A DNA stretch of 15,383 nt from Chitinophagaceae bacterium (GCA_021151685.1 JAGKWS010000100.1:1-15383); one strand, 5' to 3'; counted from the stretch's first letter, positions 1 through 8,816 are shown. Numbers and translations are program-made. The notes: a model not told the origin generated them from the sequence alone.

Positions 1-2
1 GC

Positions 3-3002
3 CAGACACCTATTGCTTTAATTAGCCTTGTAGACGATCATCGCCAATGGTTCAAATCACGGGTCGGTTTAGAGTCGTCAGAAACACCAAAAGAAATTTC
101 TTTTTGTGCACACGCCATTCGGTACGATGATGTTTTTGAAGTAAACAATGCCGCCGAGGATGCTCGCTTTTGCAACAATCCGCTGGTAACAGAAGATCCG
201 CATATACGGTTCTATGCTGGTGCTCCGCTTATCACCAACGATGGTTTCCGTTTGGGCACGCTTTGCGTCATCAATTCGCAACCGGCTACCATATCCTTAG
301 CGCAAAAAAACTCATTAAAAATACTTGCCCGTTCTGTAATGTCTCTTCTCGAACTCAGGAGACAAAAAAAAGAAGCCGAGCTTTTCCGGTTAGGGCTCAA
401 TGAGGTTTCGGCTGTTTGTGTCTACAATAGCGACCTCTTGTTCGAAAGCGTTAACGATAAATTCTGCCAGATGGCAGATATGAGTGCTACAGAGCTTATC
501 GGGAAAAGCATCAGAGAGGTGACTATTGCCAATCTTACCCGTGAAGAAGAAGAAAATGCACTCAATACCATAAAAAGTGGGCAAATATTCCGGGCAACAG
601 TACAAGATCAAAATAAAAATGGCAATGTAACATGGAGCCATCTGGCACTCATTCCATTCACGTCCGGCAATGGTAAGTTGGTTAAGGTACTATCGGTACG
701 TAATGATGTTACCAACGAGGTAACCCTGTTGCAACGCTTGCAGGAGGCAGAGGAAATTGCCGAAACTGGCAATTGGGAATATAATTTGGTAACCGGCACC
801 AGATACTGGTCTAAAGGGTTGCTGGCACTCATGGGCTATCCCATTGATGCTGATATAGTATCACTACCATCCATACAGGATATGGCTGTAGAAGAAGACC
901 GCGAGCACCTCACCAATGCACTTACAGCAGCCTTCAACGGGCAAGAAGTACCACCGCTCACCATACAGGTATCTTGTACTGATGGCAGTAACAAAGTATT
1001 ACAAATACACATAAAAGTGCGTGCTACCCAGCCGGGCAAGGTAACTGCCATATACGGCACGGTACAGAACATAACCGAAAAAGAAAAACAAGAACGCCTG
1101 CTGGCCGAAAGCGAAGCCAAATACAGAGCCTTGGTCGAAGAGTCGGCACAAATGACCTACACTACCGATGCCGATGGGGCCTACACCTACGCCAGTGCTC
1201 ACCTTAAAAAAACAATAGAGTACGAAGATGGCGACATATTGGGGAAGAAATTTGCATTTATCTACAACGACGATTGGCGAAAAAAGGTAATTGCATTTTA
1301 TGTTCAGCAACGCGAACAGCAAATACCCGAAACGCGCTTTTGTTTCCCTATTATTACAAAGGGTGGCAAAAAAATGTGGGTAGAACAAACTGCACAATTG
1401 ATGTGCGATGAACAGGGCGTTGTGGGCTTTCGTTGCATTCTGCACGACATTACCGAACGCATTGCTACCGAAGAAAAAATGGCCGAAGCGGTTCGCCTTG
1501 CCGACGAAGCCCGGCAAACACAGCAGAATTTCCTCAGCCGCATGAGTCACGAGATTCGCACACCCATGAATGGTGTAATGGGCATGCTCAATCTGCTGAA
1601 TGATACCCCACTCACCGAAAAACAGCGCATCTATACCGAAAATATTAAGGAGTCTGCACACAACATGTTGCGCATCATTAACGATATTCTGGATGTAAGT
1701 AAGATTGAGGCTGGTAAAGTTGTTTTTGAGGAAACAGAAACAGAAGTAATGCAGATTGTGAACAATGTCATCATGACACTGAAGCCAACAGCCGATGACA
1801 AAGGAATATTAATTGCATCGCACATAGACCCACGCATACCCAAACAAATGCTGGCCGACCCTGTAAGGCTCAATCAGATTCTGCTGAATTTGGCAGGCAA
1901 CGCCATCAAATTTACCGAACGGGGTAGCGTCATCATCAGTGTGGCACCATTGTCGCTGGAGCCGGGTAGCGTCACGCTTGAATTCAAAATTGCTGACACC
2001 GGTATTGGCATTGCTGCCAATAAAATAGGCAGTATTTTCGAGAGCTTTATGCAAGCCGAAAGTGATACCACCCGCAAATATGGTGGTACAGGCCTTGGCC
2101 TTACCATTGCGCGGCAGTTGGTAGAGCAGCAGGGCGGCACCATAAATGTTGCCAGCGAACAAGGTAGGGGTACCACTTTTACATTCACATTCCACTTCAA
2201 AACAGTTCCTGTAGCCATACCGGAACCTGCTATACCAGCCGGAAAAAATCCCAAAATACAGTCGCTGAAAGGATACGAAATTCTATTGGTAGAAGATAAC
2301 CTCATGAATCAGCGTGTTGCCACCTATACGCTCGAAAATTGGGAAGCCCGCATCACCATAGCCGATCGTGGACAAAAAGCAATAGATCTGCTGAAGGATA
2401 ATAGGTACAATCTAATACTGATGGACCTGCAAATGCCCGAAATGAGCGGTATACAAGCCACAGAAATCATAAGACAACAGTTGCAAAATAATACGCCCAT
2501 CATAGCTATGACAGCCAGTGCCATGAGTAACGAACGCGACAGATGTCTTGCTGCCGGTATGAACGACTACATCTCTAAACCCTTTGCTCCCGAAGAGCTG
2601 AACCGCAAAATTGTGAAGCATTGCCCAAAAAGCCACATAAAACAAGAAGCTGCCAGCATTATCAATCTGCAATACATGAAAGAACTAACCAATAACGACA
2701 CTTCTTTCATGAAAAACATACTGAATATATATATTGAACGTACTCCCGAGCTGGTGGCAGAAATTAAGAATAGTATAGCAACAGAGCAATACAGCCTATT
2801 GCACGGCAACATCCACAACCTTAAAAACTCTGTAGGTATACTTGGCGCAACTGGCGTGTACGAGGTATTGCAACTTGCCGAATTAGATACTATTGGCCAC
2901 CCACCATCCGAAACTACTGTAGAAATATTACACAAAACAATTGATACCATTATTCTACAATCCGTGGCAGAAGCAAAATCATTGGTAGAAACACTCAAAT
3001 AG
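3..3002 (+). CDS. Hybrid sensor histidine kinase (GAF-PAS3-HisKA-HATPase-REC-Hpt), 5' end outside window
   Basis: The reading frame is open at the left edge, so the true start lies outside; residues are counted from the first full codon (999 residues visible). The first ~115 residues are a GAF domain, recognisable by ISLVDDHRQWFKS, EISFCAHAI, FYAGAPL and GTLCVI. Three PAS/PAC-like sensor domains follow at roughly 128-238, 248-358 and 368-488. The kinase core has the H-box SHEIRTPMNG (phospho-His H516), N-box NLAGNAIKF (N633), DTGIG (D665) and GGTGLGL (from G694). A receiver domain follows with LMDLQMP (D808) and ISKPF. The C-terminal Hpt domain carries IHNLKNS (H938). All phosphorelay residues H-D-H are present, so an active relay passing phosphoryl groups to a separate, unseen response regulator is likely. 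No membrane segment is visible in this part, which with the GAF/PAS domains suggests cytoplasmic sensing. The signal is unknown. Confidence 0.95.
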   Translation, partial: QTPIALISLVDDHRQWFKSRVGLESSETPKEISFCAHAIRYDDVFEVNNAAEDARFCNNPLVTEDPHIRFYAGAPLITNDGFRLGTLCVINSQPATISLAQKNSLKILARSVMSLLELRRQKKEAELFRLGLNEVSAVCVYNSDLLFESVNDKFCQMADMSATELIGKSIREVTIANLTREEEENALNTIKSGQIFRATVQDQNKNGNVTWSHLALIPFTSGNGKLVKVLSVRNDVTNEVTLLQRLQEAEEIAETGNWEYNLVTGTRYWSKGLLALMGYPIDADIVSLPSIQDMAVEEDREHLTNALTAAFNGQEVPPLTIQVSCTDGSNKVLQIHIKVRATQPGKVTAIYGTVQNITEKEKQERLLAESEAKYRALVEESAQMTYTTDADGAYTYASAHLKKTIEYEDGDILGKKFAFIYNDDWRKKVIAFYVQQREQQIPETRFCFPIITKGGKKMWVEQTAQLMCDEQGVVGFRCILHDITERIATEEKMAEAVRLADEARQTQQNFLSRMSHEIRTPMNGVMGMLNLLNDTPLTEKQRIYTENIKESAHNMLRIINDILDVSKIEAGKVVFEETETEVMQIVNNVIMTLKPTADDKGILIASHIDPRIPKQMLADPVRLNQILLNLAGNAIKFTERGSVIISVAPLSLEPGSVTLEFKIADTGIGIAANKIGSIFESFMQAESDTTRKYGGTGLGLTIARQLVEQQGGTINVASEQGRGTTFTFTFHFKTVPVAIPEPAIPAGKNPKIQSLKGYEILLVEDNLMNQRVATYTLENWEARITIADRGQKAIDLLKDNRYNLILMDLQMPEMSGIQATEIIRQQLQNNTPIIAMTASAMSNERDRCLAAGMNDYISKPFAPEELNRKIVKHCPKSHIKQEAASIINLQYMKELTNNDTSFMKNILNIYIERTPELVAEIKNSIATEQYSLLHGNIHNLKNSVGILGATGVYEVLQLAELDTIGHPPSETTVEILHKTIDTIILQSVAEAKSLVETLK

Positions 3003-3083
3003 CATTGAGCCGGTTTGTTAAATCTCTATACCATTGACGGTTTTTTCTATCAATACAGGCATCAGATACATGTTGGTACATGT

Positions 3084-3091
3084 TATCTTTG
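3084..3091 (+). promoter_or_regulatory. Bacteroidota-type -7 element upstream of mqnA
   Basis: TATCTTTG matches the Bacteroidota sigma-factor -7 consensus TAnnTTTG exactly. No convincing -33 TTG/TTTG sits 19-21 bases upstream, so only half of the promoter is clear. It lies 21 bases before the GTG at 3113 and inside the longer reading frame that begins at ATG 3080, which argues that translation starts at 3113. Confidence 0.5.
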
Positions 3092-3112
3092 CAGGCAAAT
3101 AAACACAAGTGT

Positions 3113-3853
3113 GTGGAGAATAAGGTAAAGATTGGCGCGGTTAGTTATCTCAATACCAAACCCCTGCTCTATGGGTTAGAGAAAAGCGATGTGTACCACA
3201 ATATAGAGCTGTCTGTAGCCTACCCTGCCCTACTGGCACAGCAACTAAAGGCTGGCGAAATAGATATGGCGCTGATGCCTGTGGCAGCCATGCCAGGCAT
3301 ACCCGGTGCCCGCATTGCTGGTAAATATGGCATTGCTACCAATGGCAATGTAGTTTCTGTGGCCATCTTTAGCCGGGTACCTCTATCAGAGGTAGAAACG
3401 GTATATCTCGATTACCAGTCGCGTACATCGGTGCGACTGGCACAATTGCTATTGGAGAGTCATTGGAAAATGGATGTAGACTACCTGCCCGCCGACGAAA
3501 ACTTCATCGACAAAATACAAGGCACTACCGCCGGCGTTATCATTGGCGACCGCGCCTTGCAGCAACTGGGCAATTTCAATTATGTCTACGACCTCTCGGC
3601 CGCATGGAAGGATTTTACCGGGCTCGATTTTGTTTTTGCTGCATGGGTAGCCAATAAAGACCTGCCCGAAGGTTTTATGCAGCAGTTTGATGCGGCCAAT
3701 GCTGCCGGACTCAATCATCTGGATGAGGTAATAGCCCAAAACCCATTCCCGTGGTACGACCTTGGTGTGTACTACCGCAACAACATCTGCTACCATCTGG
3801 ACGAAAACAAACTGGCCGGCCTGCACACTTTCCTCAAGATGATACAAGAGTAG
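3113..3853 (+). CDS. mqnA: Chorismate dehydratase MqnA (futalosine menaquinone pathway)
   Basis: MqnA dehydrates chorismate to 3-[(1-carboxyvinyl)oxy]benzoate, the first committed step of the futalosine route to menaquinone, in the cytoplasm. The family signature is at the N-terminus, KIGAVSYLNTKPLLYGL, followed by the periplasmic-binding-protein-like fold with the characteristic segments AGEIDMALMPVAA, IATNGNVVSVAIFS, DYQSRTSVRLAQLLL, GVIIGDRAL and DLSAAWKDFTGLDFVFAAWVA. The length (246 aa from GTG 3113) fits the family. An in-frame ATG at 3080 would add 11 residues (MLSLQANKHKC), but a TAnnTTTG promoter element lies inside that extension and MqnA proteins usually begin just before the KIGAVSYL strand, so GTG 3113 is preferred. 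No other mqn gene is visible here, so the pathway is scattered, as is usual. Identity is strong; the start is moderately sure. Confidence 0.93.
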   Translation: MENKVKIGAVSYLNTKPLLYGLEKSDVYHNIELSVAYPALLAQQLKAGEIDMALMPVAAMPGIPGARIAGKYGIATNGNVVSVAIFSRVPLSEVETVYLDYQSRTSVRLAQLLLESHWKMDVDYLPADENFIDKIQGTTAGVIIGDRALQQLGNFNYVYDLSAAWKDFTGLDFVFAAWVANKDLPEGFMQQFDAANAAGLNHLDEVIAQNPFPWYDLGVYYRNNICYHLDENKLAGLHTFLKMIQE

Positions 3854-3909
3854 CCACCCGCTTGCCCTACATTTACCACCACAAATACTGTAAAGAAACA
3901 ACAGATACA

Positions 3910-4263
3910 ATGAGTCAGATACAAGAGTTCAACGACTACCGCGCCAAGATGAATGAGGTGATTCTGGGCAAGAATAACAAGGTGATTAACCGGCTTTTCA
4001 ACCTTGATACCAATACCTATGCCGAGGGAGCCCTTTCTGTGCGGGTAAAGGAAATGCTGGGCCTTGTAGCCAGCATGGTATTGCGCTGCGACGATTGCAT
4101 CAAGTATCACCTGGGCAAATGCCACGAGCAGGGCATCACTACCGAAGAAATGTACGAGATATTTGCCGTAGCCAATATTGTGGGTGGTACCATAGTAATA
4201 CCCCACACCCGCCGCGCTGCCGAGTTTTGGGAAGAGTTGCAGAAGGAAGCACAGGCAGGTTAA
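3910..4263 (+). CDS. Carboxymuconolactone decarboxylase / AhpD-like CxxC protein
   Basis: This 117-residue all-helical protein belongs to the carboxymuconolactone decarboxylase (CMD/AhpD) superfamily. The diagnostic piece is CDDCIKYHLGKC, giving C60-x-x-C63 and H67 (CxxCxxxH), preceded by the helix VKEMLGLVASMVLR and followed by GITTEEMYEIFAVANIVGGT. The CxxC-plus-His arrangement is that of AhpD-type alkylhydroperoxidase/disulfide-redox members rather than true decarboxylases, so a thiol redox role in the cytoplasm is the likeliest function; the substrate is unknown. The frame stays open upstream to 3751, but that part overlaps mqnA and does not resemble the family; ATG 3910 gives the normal short length. 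It starts 56 bases after mqnA and could be co-transcribed with it. It ends 1 base before the stop of the converging rsgA. Confidence 0.88.
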   Translation: MSQIQEFNDYRAKMNEVILGKNNKVINRLFNLDTNTYAEGALSVRVKEMLGLVASMVLRCDDCIKYHLGKCHEQGITTEEMYEIFAVANIVGGTIVIPHTRRAAEFWEELQKEAQAG

Positions 4264-4264
4264 T

Positions 4265-5191
4265 CTACCACTTCTTCTCTATACTCTCCAATATAGACAC
4301 ATAATTTACATACCTATCCGCAGCAATGAGCCCGTCTGCCACAGCCGCTTTTACGGCACAGCCGGGCTCATTAATGTGTTTACAATTATTGAACCGACAA
4401 TCGCTGAGTATCCTACGCATCTCGGGAAAGTACTGCGACAACTCCTCTTGTTCAAAATCTATCAACCCAAACTCTTTCACACCCGGCGTGTCTATAATGC
4501 ACCCGCCATCCGGATAGTCGAACATCTCGGCAAACGTGGTAGTATGTTGCCCCTTACCACTCCAGCCCGATACAACATTGGTTCTGATGCCAATACCCGG
4601 TATCAACTGATTGATAAGCGTACTCTTACCTACCCCCGAATGACCGCTGAATAACGTTATCTTTCCTTCTATCCTTTGCTTCAGGGCACCCAGCGTCTCT
4701 GGCTTCGTAGCCGTTACCGGGTACACCTCATACCCTATACCCGTGTATATGCGTTGCCATTCTTCCAGTATGGCTACTTGTTTGGGTTTCAGAATATCGG
4801 TCTTGTTAATGACCAGTATGGCGGGTATGTGGTAGGCCTCTGCTGTTACCAGAAAACGATCTATGAAGCCTGTAGAAGTACGCGGCTCGGCAATAGAAGC
4901 CACCAGCAGGGCAAGATCTATATCGGCCGCAATAATGTGCTTCTGCCCCGGGTTGTGGGGCGATATGCGCACCATATAGTTATGCCGTGGGCACACCCCG
5001 CTTATGATGCCGGTATGTATCGCCTCGTCCTCAGGCTCAAACTCCACAGTATCGCCCACCGCTATGGGGTTGGTAGATGATATTTCCTCATCTATCTTCA
5101 ACTTTCCCTTTATCCGGGCACTCCACACCGCACCATCTTCGCCCCTTACCGTGTACCAGCTACCCGTCGACTTATAGACTTTCCCTTTCAT
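4265..5191 (-). CDS. rsgA: Small ribosomal subunit biogenesis GTPase RsgA
   Basis: RsgA (YjeQ/YloQ) is a circularly permuted GTPase that acts late in 30S subunit maturation. From ATG at 5191 the protein has 308 residues. An N-terminal OB fold (about 1-75) is followed by the permuted GTPase motifs in the order G4 NKTD (129-132), G1 GHSGVGKST (183-191), G2 around QHTTT (215-219) and G3 DTPG (234-237). A C-terminal zinc knuckle has C265, C270, H272 and C278. The frame is open to 5341, but family members start MKG.VYKSTGSWY, which fits M at 5191, and a TAnnTTTG element lies just upstream. The gene is complete with all key residues. It is divergent from the M1 peptidase gene and convergent with the AhpD-like gene, separated from it by a single base with no terminator hairpin between them. 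Confidence 0.96.
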   Translation of the reverse strand: MKGKVYKSTGSWYTVRGEDGAVWSARIKGKLKIDEEISSTNPIAVGDTVEFEPEDEAIHTGIISGVCPRHNYMVRISPHNPGQKHIIAADIDLALLVASIAEPRTSTGFIDRFLVTAEAYHIPAILVINKTDILKPKQVAILEEWQRIYTGIGYEVYPVTATKPETLGALKQRIEGKITLFSGHSGVGKSTLINQLIPGIGIRTNVVSGWSGKGQHTTTFAEMFDYPDGGCIIDTPGVKEFGLIDFEQEELSQYFPEMRRILSDCRFNNCKHINEPGCAVKAAVADGLIAADRYVNYVSILESIEKKW

Positions 5192-5199
5192 GAACACCA

Positions 5200-5207
5200 C
5201 AAAAGTA
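5200..5207 (-). promoter_or_regulatory. -7 promoter element for rsgA
   Basis: Read on the minus strand this is TACTTTTG, a full match to the Bacteroidota TAnnTTTG element, 8 bases before the proposed rsgA ATG. That would put the transcript start almost at the start codon, giving a nearly leaderless mRNA. No -33 TTG is seen at the usual distance, so this is a half-site only. Confidence 0.4.
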
Positions 5208-5358
5208 GGCACCATACCATTATGGCGTACATTCTTTTGGTATATGGTGCCCATACAGGTACAGATACCTGAAAATGCTACACCAACATACCCCAACAGG
5301 GTGAAGGTGGGTTGCAGATAAAATGATACTTTTACGCACAAACTAACAATTGCTACTC

Positions 5359-8300
5359 ATGACTTTAAGGCCGGTAACCACATTGTTGGGCATTTTCATT
5401 GCTGCGCAATGTAACGCCCAACTGAACGATAACGCCTACAGAGCCACTACCAATCCATATTATTGGCAAAACCGCAAGCCCGATAAGGCGTATTGGCAAC
5501 AGGACGTGCATTACAAAATTGATGCCCGCATCAACGAAGAAACCAATGTAATAGAGGGCAACGAAGTACTTACCTATTGGAACAACTCGCCCGATACGCT
5601 CCGTTACGTATACTTTCACCTCTACCAGAACGCGTTCATAAAAGGATCTTACCTGCGCGATTTGGAACTTGCTAATAACGTAAATGCCCGAATGGGCAAG
5701 TACGAGGCCGGCGGATTGGGTATAGTGCTGGAGAACATATTGGCCGATGGCAAACCTACCATTACCACGCTCGATAATACCATTATGAAGGTAGACCTCC
5801 CTGCCCCGCTACCACCAGGGGCTAAGACTACCATCAGCATGAAGTTCAACACCTACTACGACAGGGGCGAAACCCGTCGCCGTATGAAGATGTATACTGC
5901 ATGGGGCTTCAAACACTACAACGGCTGCCAGTGGTTCCCAAAACTGTCGGTATACGACCGTATGCACGGTTGGGATACGTATCAGCACCTGAACCGCGAG
6001 TTCTATGGCGATTATGGCCTGTTCGATGTCACACTCGACTTCCCGAGCAACTACATAGTAGAGGCCAGTGGCGAGCTGGAAAACCGTAAAGAAGTACTGC
6101 CCGACGACCTGCGCGCCAAGCTGGATCTGAAGAACTTTGCTACCAAAAAAAGCAGCGACACGCCCACTACCATCATACCCTACGTAAAGGGCGAACGCAA
6201 GAAATGGCACTTTGTAGCCAACAACGTACACGATTTCGCCTTCACGGCCGACCCTTCTTACCGCATAGGCACCACCTACTGGAAGGGTATAGAATGTGTA
6301 GCCATAGTACAAGAGCCACACGCTGCCGGCTGGCAAAACGCACCCGAATATGTGGCAAAAATCATCAAAACATTCTCCGAGGACATTGGCCACTATTGCT
6401 ACCCCAAAATGGTGGCAGCCGATGCCGCCGATGGTATGGAATACCCCATGCTCACGCTGGATGGCGGCAGCGACCCCGGCTACCGTGGCTTGCTGGTACA
6501 CGAGATAGCGCACAACTGGTTCTACGGACAGGTGGGCAGCAACGAAACCTACCGTGCCGCTATGGACGAGGGCTTTACCCAATTCCTTACCGCATGGGGG
6601 CTGCGTGCCATAGATGGCAACGATCTGGTGACCGACAAACCGAAATCGCGCTACCGCGCCCGCTTTGCCGAACCCATCAATGTGCTGGACCTCCGCGTGC
6701 TGAACGCCTATTCATCGGCTGCGCTCAACCAGCGCGAGGTGGCCATCAATACCCATTCCGACGATTTTAGCAGCGCACTGGCACACGGTGGCGGCTATGG
6801 CATGGTGTACTACAAAACGGCCAGCATGCTCTACAACCTGCAATATGTACTGGGCGATACGCTCTTTAGCCAGGCCATGAAGCACTACTTCGACCAGTGG
6901 AAGTTTGCACACCCCTACTTCGAGGATTTCCGCGCATCTATGATACAGTACACCAAGGTAGACCTCTCGTGGTTCTTCGACCAGTGGTTCGAAACAACCA
7001 AGACGCTGGACTATGGCATTGGCCGCATTCGCAAAATAAACGGTACCGATAGCTTTGCCGTTCGCTTCAAGCGTCGTGGCGAAATGCAAATGCCCATAGA
7101 CTTTACCGTTACCGCCCGCAATGGCAGCCAGTACAACTATACCATACCCAATACATGGTTCCAAAAGACCACCACGGGTACTACCCTGCCCAAGTGGACG
7201 GGCTGGGGCAAGCTGCACGAAGACTATGAGGCCCACATACAGGTGCCCGGTGGCATACGCCATGTGCAGATAGATACCACCATGCGCCTTGCCGACCGCA
7301 ACATGACCGACAACTACAAAACGCGCGGTATGCTCATAAGCCCGCTGGCGGTAAAGTGGAAACTGGATGGTGGTCTCAATAACCCAACCGACCGCAAACA
7401 CTACCGCCTGTATGCCCGCCCCGATCTGTGGTGGAACCCCATAGACGGTATAAAGGCAGGCGTACACGTAGAGGGCGACTACTTTGCATCGCTCTACAAG
7501 CTCGATGCCAGCGTGTGGTGGAATACCCACGTACTACAGGGTGCCGATTATCAGTCGTTCAAGGGCGAGGGCTACTACGACCGCTACAAACCCGTGAACT
7601 ACAGCGTCAATTATCTGTCGCCCATCAGCCGCAGCAAACCACGCCTGCAAATGCAGGTAAACAGCCGCTATCTCGATGGTTTGTGGTACAACCGTGCGGG
7701 CTTCAACTGGCTGCACGACGACAAAAACACCGTGCAGCTATGGGGCCAGATGATGTGGCGACCCACCACCAACGACCTCAACTATCTGGCCGACCCGCTG
7801 GAGTGGAGCAGCGTACCCGGCCGCAAAAACAACTCTATCAATGCCGCATGGACGCACAACTACCAGTACCTGCACGGCAGTGGCCGCTACACCATCAGTG
7901 CCAGAGCACCGTTTATGGCCAAGGATGGCCTGCCATTCAGCTACTCGTACACCCAACTGGAAGCAGTGAATTATTCTATGCTCGACAAACTGGAGATTCG
8001 TACCCGCTTTATGGGCCGTTGGGGCCTTGGCAGGCAAATGCCCTACGAAAGCATGCTATACATGGGTGGTGCCAACCCCGAGCAGCAGATGGAAGACAAA
8101 TACACCCGCTCTATTGGCTTTACCCCCAACGACTGGCGTGGTACATCGCTCTACGATGTCAACCATTGGCAGCAGGGCGGCGGGCTCAATCTGCGTGGCT
8201 ATGCAGGCTACTTTGCGCCCGACGAGCATAACAATGGCCTGCTTACCGGCTACAAGGGCCGCAGCGGCGCAGGGGCCAATCTGGAAGTAGGCATCAGCAA

Positions 8301-8619
8301 CTACCTGCAATGGCGGCCTAAATTTACCCGCAACTGGCTGCATGCCGATGTGTATGCCTTTGCCGATGCGGGTGTGATGGAGCTGAGCAGCTACCCTACC
8401 TACAACTTCCGCATTACCACCCCTACCAGCACATGGAGCACCCTGCATGCCGATGCCGGTGCAGGTTGTGCATTCACCATCAAAAAGTGGGGCGTGTTCG
8501 AAAAAGCCAAGCCACTTACCATACGGGTAGACTTCCCTGTATTCCTCAACAGGCCGCCATTTGGCAACAGCGACTATGTGGCCCTGCGCTATGTAGTGGG
8601 CATCAACCGCGCATTCTAA
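5359..8619 (+). CDS. Secreted M1-family metallopeptidase with C-terminal Omp85-like beta barrel
   Basis: The 1086-residue protein begins with a signal peptide (hydrophobic VTTLLGIFIAA, cleavage probably near residue 21). An M1/gluzincin aminopeptidase-like part follows: N-terminal beta domain, GMEYP at 359-363 (in the place of GAMEN of classical aminopeptidases), zinc site HEIAH (H381, E382, H385) with the third ligand E404 exactly 18 residues later in MDEGFTQF, and the catalytic Tyr region VYYKTASML (Y484/Y485). From about residue 665 the sequence changes to alternating aromatic/polar strands, ending with an LRGY motif (945-948) and the terminal strand ...VVGINRAF, closing on Phe. These are hallmarks of outer-membrane barrels of the Omp85/surface-antigen type. 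Inference: a peptidase held at the outer membrane by its own barrel, catalytic part in the periplasm or outside. An in-frame TTG at 5350 is possible, but ATG 5359 gives the cleaner signal peptide. Peptidase identity is strong; the barrel is read from pattern only. Confidence 0.9.
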   Translation: MTLRPVTTLLGIFIAAQCNAQLNDNAYRATTNPYYWQNRKPDKAYWQQDVHYKIDARINEETNVIEGNEVLTYWNNSPDTLRYVYFHLYQNAFIKGSYLRDLELANNVNARMGKYEAGGLGIVLENILADGKPTITTLDNTIMKVDLPAPLPPGAKTTISMKFNTYYDRGETRRRMKMYTAWGFKHYNGCQWFPKLSVYDRMHGWDTYQHLNREFYGDYGLFDVTLDFPSNYIVEASGELENRKEVLPDDLRAKLDLKNFATKKSSDTPTTIIPYVKGERKKWHFVANNVHDFAFTADPSYRIGTTYWKGIECVAIVQEPHAAGWQNAPEYVAKIIKTFSEDIGHYCYPKMVAADAADGMEYPMLTLDGGSDPGYRGLLVHEIAHNWFYGQVGSNETYRAAMDEGFTQFLTAWGLRAIDGNDLVTDKPKSRYRARFAEPINVLDLRVLNAYSSAALNQREVAINTHSDDFSSALAHGGGYGMVYYKTASMLYNLQYVLGDTLFSQAMKHYFDQWKFAHPYFEDFRASMIQYTKVDLSWFFDQWFETTKTLDYGIGRIRKINGTDSFAVRFKRRGEMQMPIDFTVTARNGSQYNYTIPNTWFQKTTTGTTLPKWTGWGKLHEDYEAHIQVPGGIRHVQIDTTMRLADRNMTDNYKTRGMLISPLAVKWKLDGGLNNPTDRKHYRLYARPDLWWNPIDGIKAGVHVEGDYFASLYKLDASVWWNTHVLQGADYQSFKGEGYYDRYKPVNYSVNYLSPISRSKPRLQMQVNSRYLDGLWYNRAGFNWLHDDKNTVQLWGQMMWRPTTNDLNYLADPLEWSSVPGRKNNSINAAWTHNYQYLHGSGRYTISARAPFMAKDGLPFSYSYTQLEAVNYSMLDKLEIRTRFMGRWGLGRQMPYESMLYMGGANPEQQMEDKYTRSIGFTPNDWRGTSLYDVNHWQQGGGLNLRGYAGYFAPDEHNNGLLTGYKGRSGAGANLEVGISNYLQWRPKFTRNWLHADVYAFADAGVMELSSYPTYNFRITTPTSTWSTLHADAGAGCAFTIKKWGVFEKAKPLTIRVDFPVFLNRPPFGNSDYVALRYVVGINRAF

Positions 8620-8648
8620 GAACCTGTTTAAAACCAATACAAAAAAAC

Positions 8649-8687
8649 GAGGCTGCCATCACAAAAAAAATACGTGATGGCAGCCTC
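8649..8687. terminator. Strong 14-bp hairpin, probable (bidirectional) terminator
   Basis: GAGGCTGCCATCAC (8649-8662) and its perfect complement (8674-8687) are separated by an 11-base A-rich loop, 29 bases after the M1 peptidase stop. On the plus strand it is followed by AAAAATTTTG, only a modest T tract; on the minus strand it is followed by G and seven T, a very good intrinsic terminator. It most likely ends the peptidase transcript and blocks any read-through leftwards from the tRNA/Detocs side. Confidence 0.75.
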
Positions 8688-8693
8688 AAAAAT

Positions 8694-8723
8694 TTTGAAA
8701 ACAACATAAAACCACTACTTTTG
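8694..8723 (+). promoter_or_regulatory. Promoter of tRNA-Gln (-33 TTTG, -7 TACTTTTG)
   Basis: TTTG at 8694-8697 and TACTTTTG at 8716-8723 form a Bacteroidota promoter (TTTG, spacer about 18, TAnnTTTG). The -7 box ends 21 bases before the first base of the tRNA, leaving a very short 5' leader. This is the most complete promoter in the window. Confidence 0.7.
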
Positions 8724-8744
8724 CACCCTGTTACAACACAACAC

Positions 8745-8815
8745 AGTTCGATTGTGTAACGGTAGCACAACAGACTCTGACTCTGTTTGTCTAGGTTCGA
8801 ATCCTAGTCGAACTA
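8745..8815 (+). tRNA. tRNA-Gln (anticodon CUG)
   Basis: The 71 bases fold into a full cloverleaf: acceptor AGTTCGA (8745-8751) with TCGAACT (8808-8814); a D arm beginning GTGT with loop bases AACGGTAG; anticodon stem ACAGA/TCTGT enclosing CTCTGAC, with anticodon CTG at 8777-8779; a four-base variable region; T stem CTAGG/CCTAG around TTCGAAT; and discriminator A at 8815. The bases that follow are CAAAA, so CCA is not encoded and must be added after transcription. The anticodon reads CAG, glutamine. It has its own promoter and terminator and stands alone. It is the last ordinary gene before the accessory region. Confidence 0.95.
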
Positions 8816-8816
8816 C

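Noticed and set aside
999..1661. 220-codon minus-strand open frame
   Set aside because: It lies wholly inside the hybrid kinase gene, and its product is rich in Phe, Gly and Cys with no recognisable domain; the plus-strand frame has unmistakable PAS domains here.
3003..3060. Terminator after the hybrid kinase (ATTGA...TCAAT around a T run)
   Set aside because: Only five base pairs with the T run inside the loop; too weak to claim.
3751..3909. N-terminal extension of the AhpD-like gene
   Set aside because: It overlaps mqnA, and its residues (RPWCVLPQQ...) are unrelated to the family; ATG 3910 gives the expected length.
5327..5334. TACTTTTA as the promoter of the M1 peptidase
   Set aside because: It misses the final G of TAnnTTTG, and the nearest TTG is only about 12 bases upstream; possible but not supported enough to list.
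5809..7530. Long minus-strand open frames (about 257 and 272 codons) and several plus-frame shadows
   Set aside because: All lie opposite or within the M1 peptidase, whose motifs are intact; the shadows follow from its GC-rich codon use.
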